IMG/VR virus record: IMGVR_UViG_3300042890_001320
Coordinates: 1 to 47,692 of that record
Source of the DNA: a virus
Length of the DNA: 47,692 nt
Direction: 5' to 3' (one strand)
Shown: positions 36,301 to 45,800 of the stretch, piece after piece
How the letters are laid out: each line of letters opens with the position of its first letter
Numbering within the stretch: position 1 is the first letter of the stretch
Made by a program: the position numbers and the translations under genes
Notes under the pieces: generated by a model
The model's database searches: none
What the model was told of the DNA's origin: nothing
The model's input: only the letters and a program-made list of their open reading frames with translations

Positions 36301-37827
36301 GGTGATTTAAGAAATGCAAAAGGAGTAATGGTAGGACTAGACGGAAAACCATTAAACTTCCTAGAAAGAAACTTCTCGTCATCAATAACTCTACCACCAC
36401 TTGATGACAGCGGAAGAAGAATGCCTAGGCTAAGAGCGAATGCTACAGCAGAAGAAGCAAACGCATACCATTTAGCACAATATAAAAATAAGATAAAAAG
36501 ACAAAAAGAGTTGGAAGACGTATGGGGAAAAATACCTTCTAGCACACCATTTATAAAATATCAAGATGGTGGGGAACAACAAATAGCCCAACAAGTAGCA
36601 CAAGCTATGCAACAAGGTATGCAACCTCAAGAAGCTATGGCTATGTTAATGGAATCTGGAATGACTGAAGACCAAGCAATACAACTGGTTCAAGCTATTA
36701 TGGAGCAGGTTCAACAACAAGGGCAACAAATGGAGGAAGGAACACCACAAATGAGAAGAGGTGGGGAAATGATTAAGCGTAAAGACGGTTCGTATTCAAG
36801 AAGAGGTCTTTGGGATAACATTAGAGATAATGCAGGTTCCGGAAAAGAACCAACTAAAGAGATGTTAGAACAAGAAAGAAAAATAAAAGCCAATAAAAAA
36901 GAAATGGGTGGCTATATGTACGCTGAAGGTGGTATAAATAACCCAGGATTTAAAGCTCTACCTAAAGAGGTACAGGCTAAAATTATGTCTAATATGTACC
37001 AAGAAGGAGGTATGGAGCCTGAAGCAGACCCAGCTCAAGAAATGATGCAACAGGTAGCACAAATGTTACAACAAGGAGCACAGCCAGAAGAGGTACTACA
37101 AATGTTGGTAGAAGCCGGTATTCCAGAAGACCAAGCTATGCAAATGGTTCAAGCGGTAATGCAACAAATGCAAGCACCACAAGACACTCCTCAAATGAGA
37201 GATGGCGGTGGCATACCTGAAAGATATAAAAATGATGGTTTTACAAAAGTAGGAGTAAAAAGACAGTCTACAAGACCTGGTAAAAAATGGATGGTTCTCG
37301 CTAAAAAAGGAGACCAATACAAAGTAGTGCATGGAGGCTATGATGGTATGAAAGATTTTTCTCAACACGGTTCAGAGGACAGGAAAAAGAATTTCTGGAA
37401 CAGAATGGGAGGAAAAGATTCAGCTAAAGCAAACGACCCATTTAGCCCTTTATATTGGCACAAAAAGTTTGGCACTTGGCAAGAAGGTGGAGAAATGATG
37501 GAAGATGATATGGAAGAAGAAAACGAAGGTATGGAAAACGAATCTGCAATGTCAGAACAAATCGAAGACCAAGTAGAGCAAGCTTTAAAACAAGGAGCAG
37601 ACCCTCAGCAAATATTACAACAGCTAGTTCAAATGGGAATGTCTGAAGAAGAAGCTATGCAAATGATACAAGAGATACTTCAAGAAATGCAAGGTGGTGA
37701 AGAAGAGGAAGAAGGTACTCCACAAATGTCAAAAGGAGGCAAATACATGAGAGCTTTAGTAGGTAAGACTATTAAAAACTACACATATAATCCAAAAACA
37801 GACTCATATATAGTAAGCTATGAATAA
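33337..37827 (+). CDS. Giant internal virion protein with QEGG motifs and four UBA-like repeats, 1496 aa
   Basis: A probable packaged ('cargo') protein. Residues about 340-480 contain 'HNGGLDAIRH' (His381, Asp386, Arg389, His390) and, about 35 residues on, 'LAHE' (His426, Glu427), a layout like DUF6973-type putative hydrolases. 'KEGYPQKQAVAIAYSMYE' follows at about 545. Four diverged copies of a 45- to 60-residue helical repeat (nucleotides about 35656-35817, 36571-36753, 37033-37197, 37555-37728) have the form 'VAQMLQQGADPQQVIQQLV' then 'GIPEEQAVQMVEAV' and each ends near 'TPQMRRGG'. Short 'xxxEGG' or 'xxxxGG' motifs occur about a dozen times. The end overlaps the next ATG by 8 nt. No membrane segments are evident. 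Confidence 0.6.
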   Translation: MKRSQKKKRNLINKTGYTPGYDTEKNPVNYIPSEDITMANTPYPVYATPLDQNGNPMGNGLVMQPGGEYKFKGASYVEEIPFFQGGGKKIYVESKNDPRYKSYQDSVSSYNKSIINKNQTLKEIKEILDNKSWVDKLITGGKDNIVKVKTKESYDKYPGNIKPIASYSFRTPNDLGSEFVNEFFGGYDVLKKPQEQVIVKPTTTTIQTTKPSNTGWTPLTKEIAKSRYEGDLKNMFYRKNEKPSKYDIVYIEPPQVSRQPIKSIQNNLKPEGLIQSDIELSADMSGLRPTARQPKYYDVEDIVNNGKSQTNYKWYPENNESLRQLSEEEGDKRIMVPHYQRGGRSKINPSLERQLLSKYVDPVTKRAMERAKQKGIRTGIHNGGLDAIRHSSSAAATSSILPSWANALPGGLSANIAMTNLAGLAHEVNSPNSFKEHASDLYNNFVGSVVGTLPITEESKHDLLIEAQKNGILSDMGNKRPLNSKQTRPSNNKQNNMNNTTNSAFNRNIRGKKTFDQFLLGDTPEFKMGGKNDWISAKISTLVKEGYPQKQAVAIAYSMYENVHGNGGYQLPMYQTGTTVVTDPNKPTPEAIAAYEEQQKKAQGQGITIADSALGDVTSGMTNPELMPTSAQLKSNKMQNTATNNYDSSGNALKMDNPLDVKGEQPFQFFNPYSGFDIPTAASTLGSSIESGDTFGTVASGLKLATGLARNFLGGMGQERRKNYMTQQSYEKQREGMTGAGRETALRAGGYYQEGGMQPGMEEGMEQQGQEQQIMGEVAQMLQQGADPQQVIQQLVQMGIPEEQAVQMVEAVMQEIQGSTPQLKRGGMMYYQEGGEEEEDEEGYGYEYEEEPNYMINKPSLMGKQQNFTQRELATSPAIESAVEATSSTKEEETPSYDKNSARDTWVAKTGMPWSEAKRLGYTSGTAKDNMKLLSELNDPRFKKEYLRKSSPKGEKTYNGGQLKEVVVTRPKKNNYVDPYKGWYNDSEGDLRNAKGVMVGLDGKPLNFLERNFSSSITLPPLDDSGRRMPRLRANATAEEANAYHLAQYKNKIKRQKELEDVWGKIPSSTPFIKYQDGGEQQIAQQVAQAMQQGMQPQEAMAMLMESGMTEDQAIQLVQAIMEQVQQQGQQMEEGTPQMRRGGEMIKRKDGSYSRRGLWDNIRDNAGSGKEPTKEMLEQERKIKANKKEMGGYMYAEGGINNPGFKALPKEVQAKIMSNMYQEGGMEPEADPAQEMMQQVAQMLQQGAQPEEVLQMLVEAGIPEDQAMQMVQAVMQQMQAPQDTPQMRDGGGIPERYKNDGFTKVGVKRQSTRPGKKWMVLAKKGDQYKVVHGGYDGMKDFSQHGSEDRKKNFWNRMGGKDSAKANDPFSPLYWHKKFGTWQEGGEMMEDDMEEENEGMENESAMSEQIEDQVEQALKQGADPQQILQQLVQMGMSEEEAMQMIQEILQEMQGGEEEEEGTPQMSKGGKYMRALVGKTIKNYTYNPKTDSYIVSYE

Positions 37828-39967
37828 TAAAATAGAAATACCTAGAGAAGTATTTGAAAATATCTTCTTTTCAGAAGGGGGAACAAAAAAAGAATTAGCA
37901 AAGGAGCTTGCCGGTAATTACCAGGCTCCTTTGACTAAAGACAGATTGTATTTAGCTAACGCTGAAGTGGAAAAAAACGAGTATGTTTTTGACTCAAACG
38001 GTATTAGAAAGTTTGGTGGTAATACTCACGAAAAAGGTGGTACACCAGTCAAGCTAGAAGAGGGTGCAAGAATACTTAGTGACCACTTAAAAATTGGTGC
38101 CGATTTAGCCAAGCAGTTAACTAAAAGCTTAAAACTACCATTTAGAGCTACAGACACTTATGCAAAAGCTCTGGATAGGTTTAACAATGCTTCAGACTTA
38201 CCTAAACTAAACAAAGAGATAGAGAATCTTATCTTAAAAATGGATTTAGAAAAATCAAAAGATAAAACGACTTTTGCTATAAACAATCAATTTTTAAATA
38301 ACACTTTGAACTCTAAAAACAAACAAAAACAACCATTAGAAAAAGAGATGGCTGGGTTTTTTGAGATGCTGTTTGAAGAACAAGAGATGTCTAAGAAAGA
38401 GCAATCAGGAAGTAAGATGCAAATGGGCGGTAGCTATTTAGAAACAGCTTCTAGATATGGTATAGACCCAAAAAGAGCTAAGGAACTTTTATCAAGCTTA
38501 CCACACTATCAAGATGCAGTAGCTGTTTTTCCTGAAGAGGAGCCTAAAGTTAAACCTCAGCCTAGTAGACTACCTTACCAGGAACAAAATAATCCATACT
38601 TTGCAATAAACCCAGGAAGAGAAGGTAAGCTAAAAGATTGGATTGGGGAACAAATGTATAAAGCAGAATATGAATTAGGGGACTTAAAAGCTAAAACTGA
38701 AAGATTTAAAGACTTAGCAAAAAATGCAGGATTTGCATATACAGATTCAGATTTTAAGTCACAACAAAGCTTAGATAATTTTTCCGGGAGATTACAAGAT
38801 TTTAATATAAAAAATAAACCAGCATTAGCTTATCACTACGGGCTTAATGTAGAACCTACCAGACAGGGATTACAGTATTTGGTAGATAATAAAATTATAA
38901 AACCTGAAGACTACGGTATAAAACTTATTAATGGCAAAGTAGCCAGGGGAAGTTATGATACGCTATCAACAGATGCAAATAATAAATTAAGTGAAGTTAT
39001 ACAAAAACTTCCAGAAAATACTAAGAAAGATTATGCGTTAACTAATTACAAAGATAATTTAGGATATTTTAGGGGTATAAAAACTAAAGACCAGGAACTT
39101 ACGGATGAAGAGTATAAAAAATTTACTTCTGAAAACGAAGAAGTAGGTGATGGTTATTACAAAACAGATGTTCCTGGAGCCTACGTAAAACCTATACTAA
39201 TAGGTGAGACACCATATCAAGTTAAACCAACAGAAACAGCTGAGCAGGCACCTGAGCAGGCACCTGAAGAAACTCCAGAACAACCTAATGTAGCAGCTGC
39301 CCCCGGTGAAAAAAATAGAAGAGGTCTTTTACTATTACCAGACCAATCACCTATGTTGCCTAACTTGCTACCTAGTCTAAAAGTACAAAGAAGGTTTAGT
39401 AGAATTGGTTATAACGACATATCTCCAGAACAACAGCTAACAGAAATGAATCGTTCAGCAGCAGCTTCTAGACAGTCACTACAAGAACTAACACCACAGC
39501 AAAGAGCAGCAGCCGAAATAGGGCTTACAGCTAATGAGAACGTGATGTCTAACAAGGCAATAGCAGATGTAAACAGAGCAAATGCTGCCGCTAGAAATGC
39601 TGTTGATATTTATAATGCAAAAGTATCAGATGCAGAAGAAAACGCTTCAGCAGGAGATGCTTTGAGTTACGAGCAAAGAACTCAAACTGCTTTAGGAAAT
39701 TACGACAAAGAGATTCAAGGCTACTATGACAAACTCGCATCAAATCAGATGAATAATTGGAAGACGGTAGAGGCTTTAAATAGGTATAACGCCTTAAATC
39801 CAGATGTGCAGTTTACAGGTGAAGGTTATGAAGTAAATAGAAATCCAGGTTATGGTACTGGGAATGTACCCTATATAGAAAACCTTAATAAGGAAGATAA
39901 AAAAACCAAGACCAGTAAAAAAACTAAGACAGCCACAGGAAAATTTGGAGGTAGGTTTAAAAAATAA
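37820..39967 (+). CDS. Internal virion protein with GGNTHEKGG motif, 715 aa
   Basis: The ATG at 37820 lies 8 nt inside the end of the previous gene, so the two are probably coupled. Residues about 40-100 contain 'YVFDSNGIRKFGGNTHEKGG' and 'GARILSDHLKIG', a motif block I have seen in internal proteins of Bacteroidota phages. Helical, Lys- and Glu-rich sequence fills about 100-260. Then come a Pro/Glu-rich linker (near 470-495, 'EQAPEQAPEETPEQ') and a C-terminal Ala-rich helical stretch. It ends in a basic tail with 'GKFGGRFKK'. There is no catalytic motif. It is likely packaged with the neighbouring giant proteins and ejected with the DNA; that is inferred from position. Confidence 0.6.
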   Translation: MNNKIEIPREVFENIFFSEGGTKKELAKELAGNYQAPLTKDRLYLANAEVEKNEYVFDSNGIRKFGGNTHEKGGTPVKLEEGARILSDHLKIGADLAKQLTKSLKLPFRATDTYAKALDRFNNASDLPKLNKEIENLILKMDLEKSKDKTTFAINNQFLNNTLNSKNKQKQPLEKEMAGFFEMLFEEQEMSKKEQSGSKMQMGGSYLETASRYGIDPKRAKELLSSLPHYQDAVAVFPEEEPKVKPQPSRLPYQEQNNPYFAINPGREGKLKDWIGEQMYKAEYELGDLKAKTERFKDLAKNAGFAYTDSDFKSQQSLDNFSGRLQDFNIKNKPALAYHYGLNVEPTRQGLQYLVDNKIIKPEDYGIKLINGKVARGSYDTLSTDANNKLSEVIQKLPENTKKDYALTNYKDNLGYFRGIKTKDQELTDEEYKKFTSENEEVGDGYYKTDVPGAYVKPILIGETPYQVKPTETAEQAPEQAPEETPEQPNVAAAPGEKNRRGLLLLPDQSPMLPNLLPSLKVQRRFSRIGYNDISPEQQLTEMNRSAAASRQSLQELTPQQRAAAEIGLTANENVMSNKAIADVNRANAAARNAVDIYNAKVSDAEENASAGDALSYEQRTQTALGNYDKEIQGYYDKLASNQMNNWKTVEALNRYNALNPDVQFTGEGYEVNRNPGYGTGNVPYIENLNKEDKKTKTSKKTKTATGKFGGRFKK

Positions 39968-39976
39968 TTTAATTAA

Positions 39977-40008
39977 TTTGTAAAAAACAATTATAATTCG
40001 TAATTTTG
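39977..40008 (+). promoter_or_regulatory. Bacteroidota-type promoter P4
   Basis: TTTG at 39977-39980 and TAATTTTG at 40001-40008, spaced 20 bp, in the 59-nt gap between two cargo genes. The ATG at 40027 is 18 nt downstream of the -7 element. The 17 nt at 39995-40011 are identical to those at P1 (2857-2873). Confidence 0.85.
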
Positions 40009-40026
40009 CATAAATTTTAATACAAT

Positions 40027-42867
40027 ATGGCAAACGCATATACAGCCCCATTAACATACAGTCCTACGATATCCACAATGGATATAGCTCAACTTACGGG
40101 GCAAGTACAAACAGCCTTACAACAAAGGTTTGATGTAAATGTAGCCAAGGTTGATGACCTTATACAAAAAATTACAAGCGTACCTTTAGTTAGAGACCAA
40201 GATAAAAAGTATCTTGGAGATAGGTTAAACGGATTACTGTCAATGGTTGATGCTAATTCTAAAGTTGATATGACCAATAATAATGTAACTAGACAAATAT
40301 CTAATTACATAAGCACTGCTATTGATGATAATGTAAAAACGCAAATAGGCAACTCTCAAAAAATACAAAGCTTTCAACAAGAAGCCGCAAGGATTAAAAA
40401 AGAAAAACCTGAGTTGTATAACGATGCAAACTATGCGTATGCTATAGATAAATCTGGACTCAATTCTTATATGAGTGGAGAGACCGATGATTTAGGGAAC
40501 TTGCAGTATACAAATTACTATGATGTTGCAAAAAACTTAAACGAACCATTAGAAAAATGGGCTAAAGAAATGGGATTTGAAAGAGTCGTAGACACCAGTG
40601 TTGAGGGTGGGTATATGTATCAGACAGTTAAGGGTAAAAAAATGACTCCGGAGCAAATAGAATCTTATGTAAACAACAGAATACAAGCAGACTCTAATCT
40701 TAAACAACAGTTGATGATTAATTCTCATTATAAGTACAGAGGTGTTACAGATGATGCTCTAATAAAAGACTACCAAGAAAAATCACAGCCTATATTAAAT
40801 AGATACGACACTACTTTAACATCTATAGATTCAGAAATAAAAAATACAAATCCAGACAACAAAACCAAAATAGAAGCTCTTAACCAAAAAAAGGTTTATG
40901 TAAGTCAGCAAAAACAATTTTTTGAATCTCAGTTAGACCCTCAAAACTTCAATAGAGATAGTTTTGTATTTAGAAACGAAACACAAAATTTAATAGAATC
41001 TTATAAAAAGACATTTGGATATTCTGAAATAACAGATATAGAAAATGATAATTTTTATAAAGCTACAAAAGCTGGAAGTACAGGAACTGGTGCAGGTGTA
41101 GGTGGATTTGCACAAGGGTTACCAGCAGGTACAGCTTTTATGAGTAGTGAAGAGAAAGTAGCGGAAAAAGAAAAAGAATCTCCATTAGCACTATTTAAAA
41201 AAGGTAGAGATACTACGTATAGCCAATTTACTCAAGCTGTTAAACAACAACTGCAAAGAGAAGGAAAAACTGCTACAGATAAAGATGTACTTAATTACTA
41301 TGCTAATTTAAAGAAAGTTTCTGAAGAAGGTGTAGATATCAATGCACAGGCGTTTAGCCCAGAGATATTAGAAAGTTATAAAAAAGTAGAACAGTACAAT
41401 AAGCAAGCTTACCATTTATCAAAAGTATCAGAAGAAGTATACGGTAAAGATGTAAACAGGATTTTTGACGGGTTATTTGGGGGTAAAAGTAAAGACTTAG
41501 ATGCAGAGGGTTTAGCACAAACCATGCCTAAAACAGCTGAACTGTTAAAGAAATATAAAAACGCTTCACAGGTTCCAGCTAGAGATAAAGCACTAGCACA
41601 ATACGAAATAGCCAAGAATATAAGAGATTATGTACTAGAGGAAGATGAAGATAAACAAAGAATGGATTTCTTCATAGAGGGGTATAAGCAAAAAAATAAA
41701 ATATCTGATAAAGACTTAGCAGCTTATAGTAAGTTAAAACCCGGAGAAAAAGATTTTGGTTTTTTTGGTGGATTATCAGAAGGTTTGAGTTTAATAAAAG
41801 ATAGAGTAGTTGATGCTCCAGGTAATATTCTAGGAGCTCTATTTGGAGGATTTAGAAGAGAAGAGGATTATCAAAAAGGAGAAGAAGAATACAGAAGAAA
41901 GCAAATAGAATACGGTAAAAGAGCTGACAATCTTGATAGAAATCTAGCAAGAGGAATTAAAAAAATATTTTCTGAGGATTCAGATTTATCAGAGGTACAA
42001 TCAGGGGATATAAGACTTAATAAGTATGAAGCTCCCCAAGATATAATTACTACAAGCAAAGATATTTTAAAATCTAGATTTGAAGGCATACTTAAATCAA
42101 ACGAGGCTAACCTAGATAAAACAATGTCTGTGGTACTAAGCTCAGGGAATAAAAATGACGAACCTTATATAGATGTTATTAAATCTGCATTGTACTCACA
42201 AGGGAAAAGCCCAGAAAAAGGTACAAATATAATGATAAAAAAGGTAGAAAATGGCATAGCTACAATAACGTTTGATAATGAGGTATTTATACCAAAAGAA
42301 AAAGGTGGACAAACAAAAGAGATAGTTAGAGATGAAGTACAAGTACCAGTGTCTAATCTACCACCTAACTTGATGAACAGTATGCAAGTAGGCAAAGCAG
42401 ATTGGGCTTACTCTAAAGATAATCCACAAGCTATGAAAACATTGTTTCATTACAATCCCTTTTTAGACTTAGATTCAAGGTATGAATTTACTAACAAGTA
42501 CTTAAACAATTACGGTAATAGTGTATCACCAGAAATAGCAGCTTCAATACAAAGAACAAGCTTTTCTGAATTTAAAACAAAAGAAGAGTTAATAAATTTA
42601 GCTTCAAAATATTTACCAAGAGAATACCTACAAGATTATTCTACAAATGTACTAGATTCAAACTACTCTGTAAATTGGGAAAGAAAATTAGGAGCCTTTT
42701 ATCCAACTCTTATGAAAGATGGCAAAAACTTGATGGCTTTACAATCACAAGCTATTGACTACAAAACCCATGATTTTAGTATAGCTTCTATGAGTATTAT
42801 AAATAAGTACTTAGAAGACCAAATAATGGATAGAAGAAAACAATTATTACAGATACAAACAAGATAA
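40027..42867 (+). CDS. Internal virion (cargo) protein, 946 aa
   Basis: A 946-residue, mostly helical, charged protein. The N-terminus ('QTALQQRFDVNVAKVDDLI', about 29-47, and 'DQDKKYLGDRLNGLLSMV') resembles N-termini of internal proteins in crAss-like phages. Long Lys/Glu/Gln-rich helices follow (about 110-350), with a Gly-rich break at about 352-365 (GSTGTGAGVGGF). A Gly/Phe-rich segment near 580 ('FGFFGGLSEGLSLI') and a 'LGALFGGF' stretch at about 598-605 may interact with membrane. The C-terminal 250 residues are mixed. There are no enzyme motifs. It is first in its transcript (P4) and ends 2 nt before a still larger gene. It is probably co-packaged. Confidence 0.6.
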   Translation: MANAYTAPLTYSPTISTMDIAQLTGQVQTALQQRFDVNVAKVDDLIQKITSVPLVRDQDKKYLGDRLNGLLSMVDANSKVDMTNNNVTRQISNYISTAIDDNVKTQIGNSQKIQSFQQEAARIKKEKPELYNDANYAYAIDKSGLNSYMSGETDDLGNLQYTNYYDVAKNLNEPLEKWAKEMGFERVVDTSVEGGYMYQTVKGKKMTPEQIESYVNNRIQADSNLKQQLMINSHYKYRGVTDDALIKDYQEKSQPILNRYDTTLTSIDSEIKNTNPDNKTKIEALNQKKVYVSQQKQFFESQLDPQNFNRDSFVFRNETQNLIESYKKTFGYSEITDIENDNFYKATKAGSTGTGAGVGGFAQGLPAGTAFMSSEEKVAEKEKESPLALFKKGRDTTYSQFTQAVKQQLQREGKTATDKDVLNYYANLKKVSEEGVDINAQAFSPEILESYKKVEQYNKQAYHLSKVSEEVYGKDVNRIFDGLFGGKSKDLDAEGLAQTMPKTAELLKKYKNASQVPARDKALAQYEIAKNIRDYVLEEDEDKQRMDFFIEGYKQKNKISDKDLAAYSKLKPGEKDFGFFGGLSEGLSLIKDRVVDAPGNILGALFGGFRREEDYQKGEEEYRRKQIEYGKRADNLDRNLARGIKKIFSEDSDLSEVQSGDIRLNKYEAPQDIITTSKDILKSRFEGILKSNEANLDKTMSVVLSSGNKNDEPYIDVIKSALYSQGKSPEKGTNIMIKKVENGIATITFDNEVFIPKEKGGQTKEIVRDEVQVPVSNLPPNLMNSMQVGKADWAYSKDNPQAMKTLFHYNPFLDLDSRYEFTNKYLNNYGNSVSPEIAASIQRTSFSEFKTKEELINLASKYLPREYLQDYSTNVLDSNYSVNWERKLGAFYPTLMKDGKNLMALQSQAIDYKTHDFSIASMSIINKYLEDQIMDRRKQLLQIQTR

Positions 42868-42869
42868 AA

Positions 42870-45800
42870 ATGCTAATAGAAAACCTACCAGATTCAAGTA
42901 TCCCACCAAAAACCCTACAAGACGTAAGAAATGAAGAGTTAAATTTTTTGGTAAATGATATTAGAGTTGATAACTATGATAAAGCATTATCAATAGTCAC
43001 CCCTTTATCTGAAATTTCAGGTAATTTACAAAGAACCGGGGGTTTGCCAAAACAAGATACGATTGCTAGCCTTACTATGAAGGAAGCTAACAAGGTTAAG
43101 CTAAACGACTATTCTGATGTAAAAGTTTCTGATGTGTACAGAGATTACTCTGATGGAAGCAGAATCGCCAGATATGATACTTACTCTACAGTAAATCTAG
43201 ACCAAGAGGAGTACGCAGCTAGCAAGCAAACTTCTGGGGACTTATGGAGTAGGGGTTTAGCTAATTTTGGGCTAAAAACAATAAATAATGCTGTAGGTAC
43301 AATTGGGGGGTTTGCTTATGGAGTCGTTGATGCAGCCCGTACAGGAAGTATGCAATCTTTGTTCGATAACAAGTTTATGGATTACATAAATGATTTTGAT
43401 ACTTATATAGGAAATACAAACGCTATCTATAAGTCAAAAAAAGATATGGAAGCCACAGGCTTGGATTATTGGTCTAGGGGAACTACTTGGGCTGACGATG
43501 TTACTAGTGGACTATCTTTTCTTACTGGAGCTGTAGCAGGAGAAGCAGCTATGGCTTATTTTACTGGAGGCTCTTCACTAGCTACAACAGCAGCAAGGGT
43601 AGGTACAAGATTAGGACAGTCTTCAAAAGCCCTAAAAGCGTTTAATACAGCGAGAAAAATGTCTAACCCGGCAGCAAAAGTTTTCTCTACAGCAAAATTA
43701 GAAACAAGCCTTGGTATAAATTTTGGTAAAGCCGGAGAGTTATTAAATACTGCAAGGTTTGTTGCAACAAGCTCTGGTTTTGAATCAGGATTTGAGGCTA
43801 ACGCTTTCAAAAGAGAGATGGAAGAAGCCTATTATACAGACTTTGAGAGATTAAATGGGAGAATGCCAACCATAGAAGAAGAGAGAGAATTTAGAAAAAA
43901 TTTAGCTACAGCTTCTGACGGGGTATACGCAGCAAACTTTGCAATAACCGCACCATCTAACTTACTTGTTGTAGGTAAAATGTTTGGTATTAAAAACCCA
44001 TTGTCTGTACCTAATAAATGGGCAGACTCAAAACTTTTTGGAATAGGGTATAAAAAAGTAGGGGAAGAGTTTGTAGAGACTTCTGCAAATAAGCTTCAAA
44101 AAGTTTTAGGAAAAAGCTATGCCTTTACTAAACCTATGTTTGTAGAAGGTATCTGGGAGGAAGGGATGCAATCAGCTGTACAGAATACAGGTAGAAACTG
44201 GGTAGAGGCAAAATATGACCCCCAGTATACTAAGAACGGTTTAGGTGTAATAGATTCATTTTCTAAGGGACTCGCTGAAACTTACGGAACAGCTGAAGGC
44301 TGGAAGGAAATACAAATGGGTATGCTAATAGGTTTACTTGGGGGTACTGTTGGTAACAAAATATCTACAGGAAAGTGGAACCCGGATTATAGTAAAGCAA
44401 AAGCTGAAAACAAACTTATTGTAGACACTAGAAATACATACTCTGGTACCAGAATAGCTGAAGTAATGGCTTACGGTAATAGGGTACAACAAGCACAAGC
44501 TAACTCTGAAAAAGCAGAGGCAGCTGGGGATTTTACTGGTCAAGAGATGGCAAGAAAAGATGCTGCTTTAGCTCAATTAAACTTTGCTCATAATCTAGGA
44601 TATATGGAAGATGCTGTATCTGACACAGTAACAGCTATCAAGAATATGGATAACGAAACCATAATGAAAGAGTATGGTGTAGATGAGAAAGGTGCAGAAT
44701 CTTTAAAAGAAAGCATGATTGCTGAGTACAAAAATACAGCAGATACTTATAAAAAGAATAGTGATTTTGCTGAATATTTTATAAACTCAAGATTATCAAA
44801 AGAGGAAAAGGCAGAACTTAAAGGGCACGATGTAACAGCTCTTAGAGAAGCTTTAGCTTACGAATTGACTATGGGTGCCGAAATGGATACTTTTTCTAGT
44901 AATATTCTACAAGCTATAAAAAATAAAGTTGGTACCACAATACTAGGTCAAGATATATCTGACACCCTAGATATTGAGCATGTATTATCAAAAGCCGGTA
45001 AAGATACAAAAAGACAAGTTGAAAAGAAAGTTTCTCAGATAACGAAATTAAAGTCTGAGATGATGTCTTTAGACGAACAATATAAAAAATTAGAAACCAC
45101 TTTCTACAACTCTACTTCTGAAGAACAGAAGAAAATCTTGCTAGGAAAGATGGATGCGATAACTTCTAAAAAAGCACAGCTAGAACAAGAAAGAACTAAT
45201 CTAGCTAAAGAAACAGACATATTGTTTAGCACAGCTAAGCTAAGCAACCCTTTTAGTAAAGAAGGTTCAAACGTAATTATTACAGCTGCTAAACTAGAAG
45301 TTTTACAAGAGCAATCTAAAGCTATAAAAGACTTAGTATCTTCTTATGAAAGAGTAAGTCCACAAGATGCCTTAGAGCTACAAAAATTAGTAGAGGAGTA
45401 TACTAAATCACTGAGCTCTTTCCAAAGATACGCAGATTTAGCAAGACAAATCACAGACCCTAAATTAGGACTTAGAGGTAAAAGAAATTTTATATCTGAA
45501 ATCAAAAGAGACAAATCTCCTAATGAGGCTACAATCGAAATGATTGAATCTTTGCTACCTAGAATGGTACAAGCTAAAAACCAAGTTGTTGAAGCTACTG
45601 TTGAGGGTAACAAAGCAGTACAAGATGTTACAGACAAAGGAGAAGAAGGTAAGGCACCTGAAGAAGTCAGAGAAACTCAAAAAGATGGGGATACTATACC
45701 TATGCCTACAGCTGAGGAAAAACAAGCCGCAAAAGAAGCAGAAAAGAAAAAAGTAACAGACGAGTATGATGCCAAGATAGCAGGTTTACAAACAACAGCC

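Noticed and set aside
45544-45756. Forward ORF of 70 codons inside the last gene
   Set aside because: It is in another frame of a clearly coding Lys/Glu-rich region, with low-complexity product and no leader.
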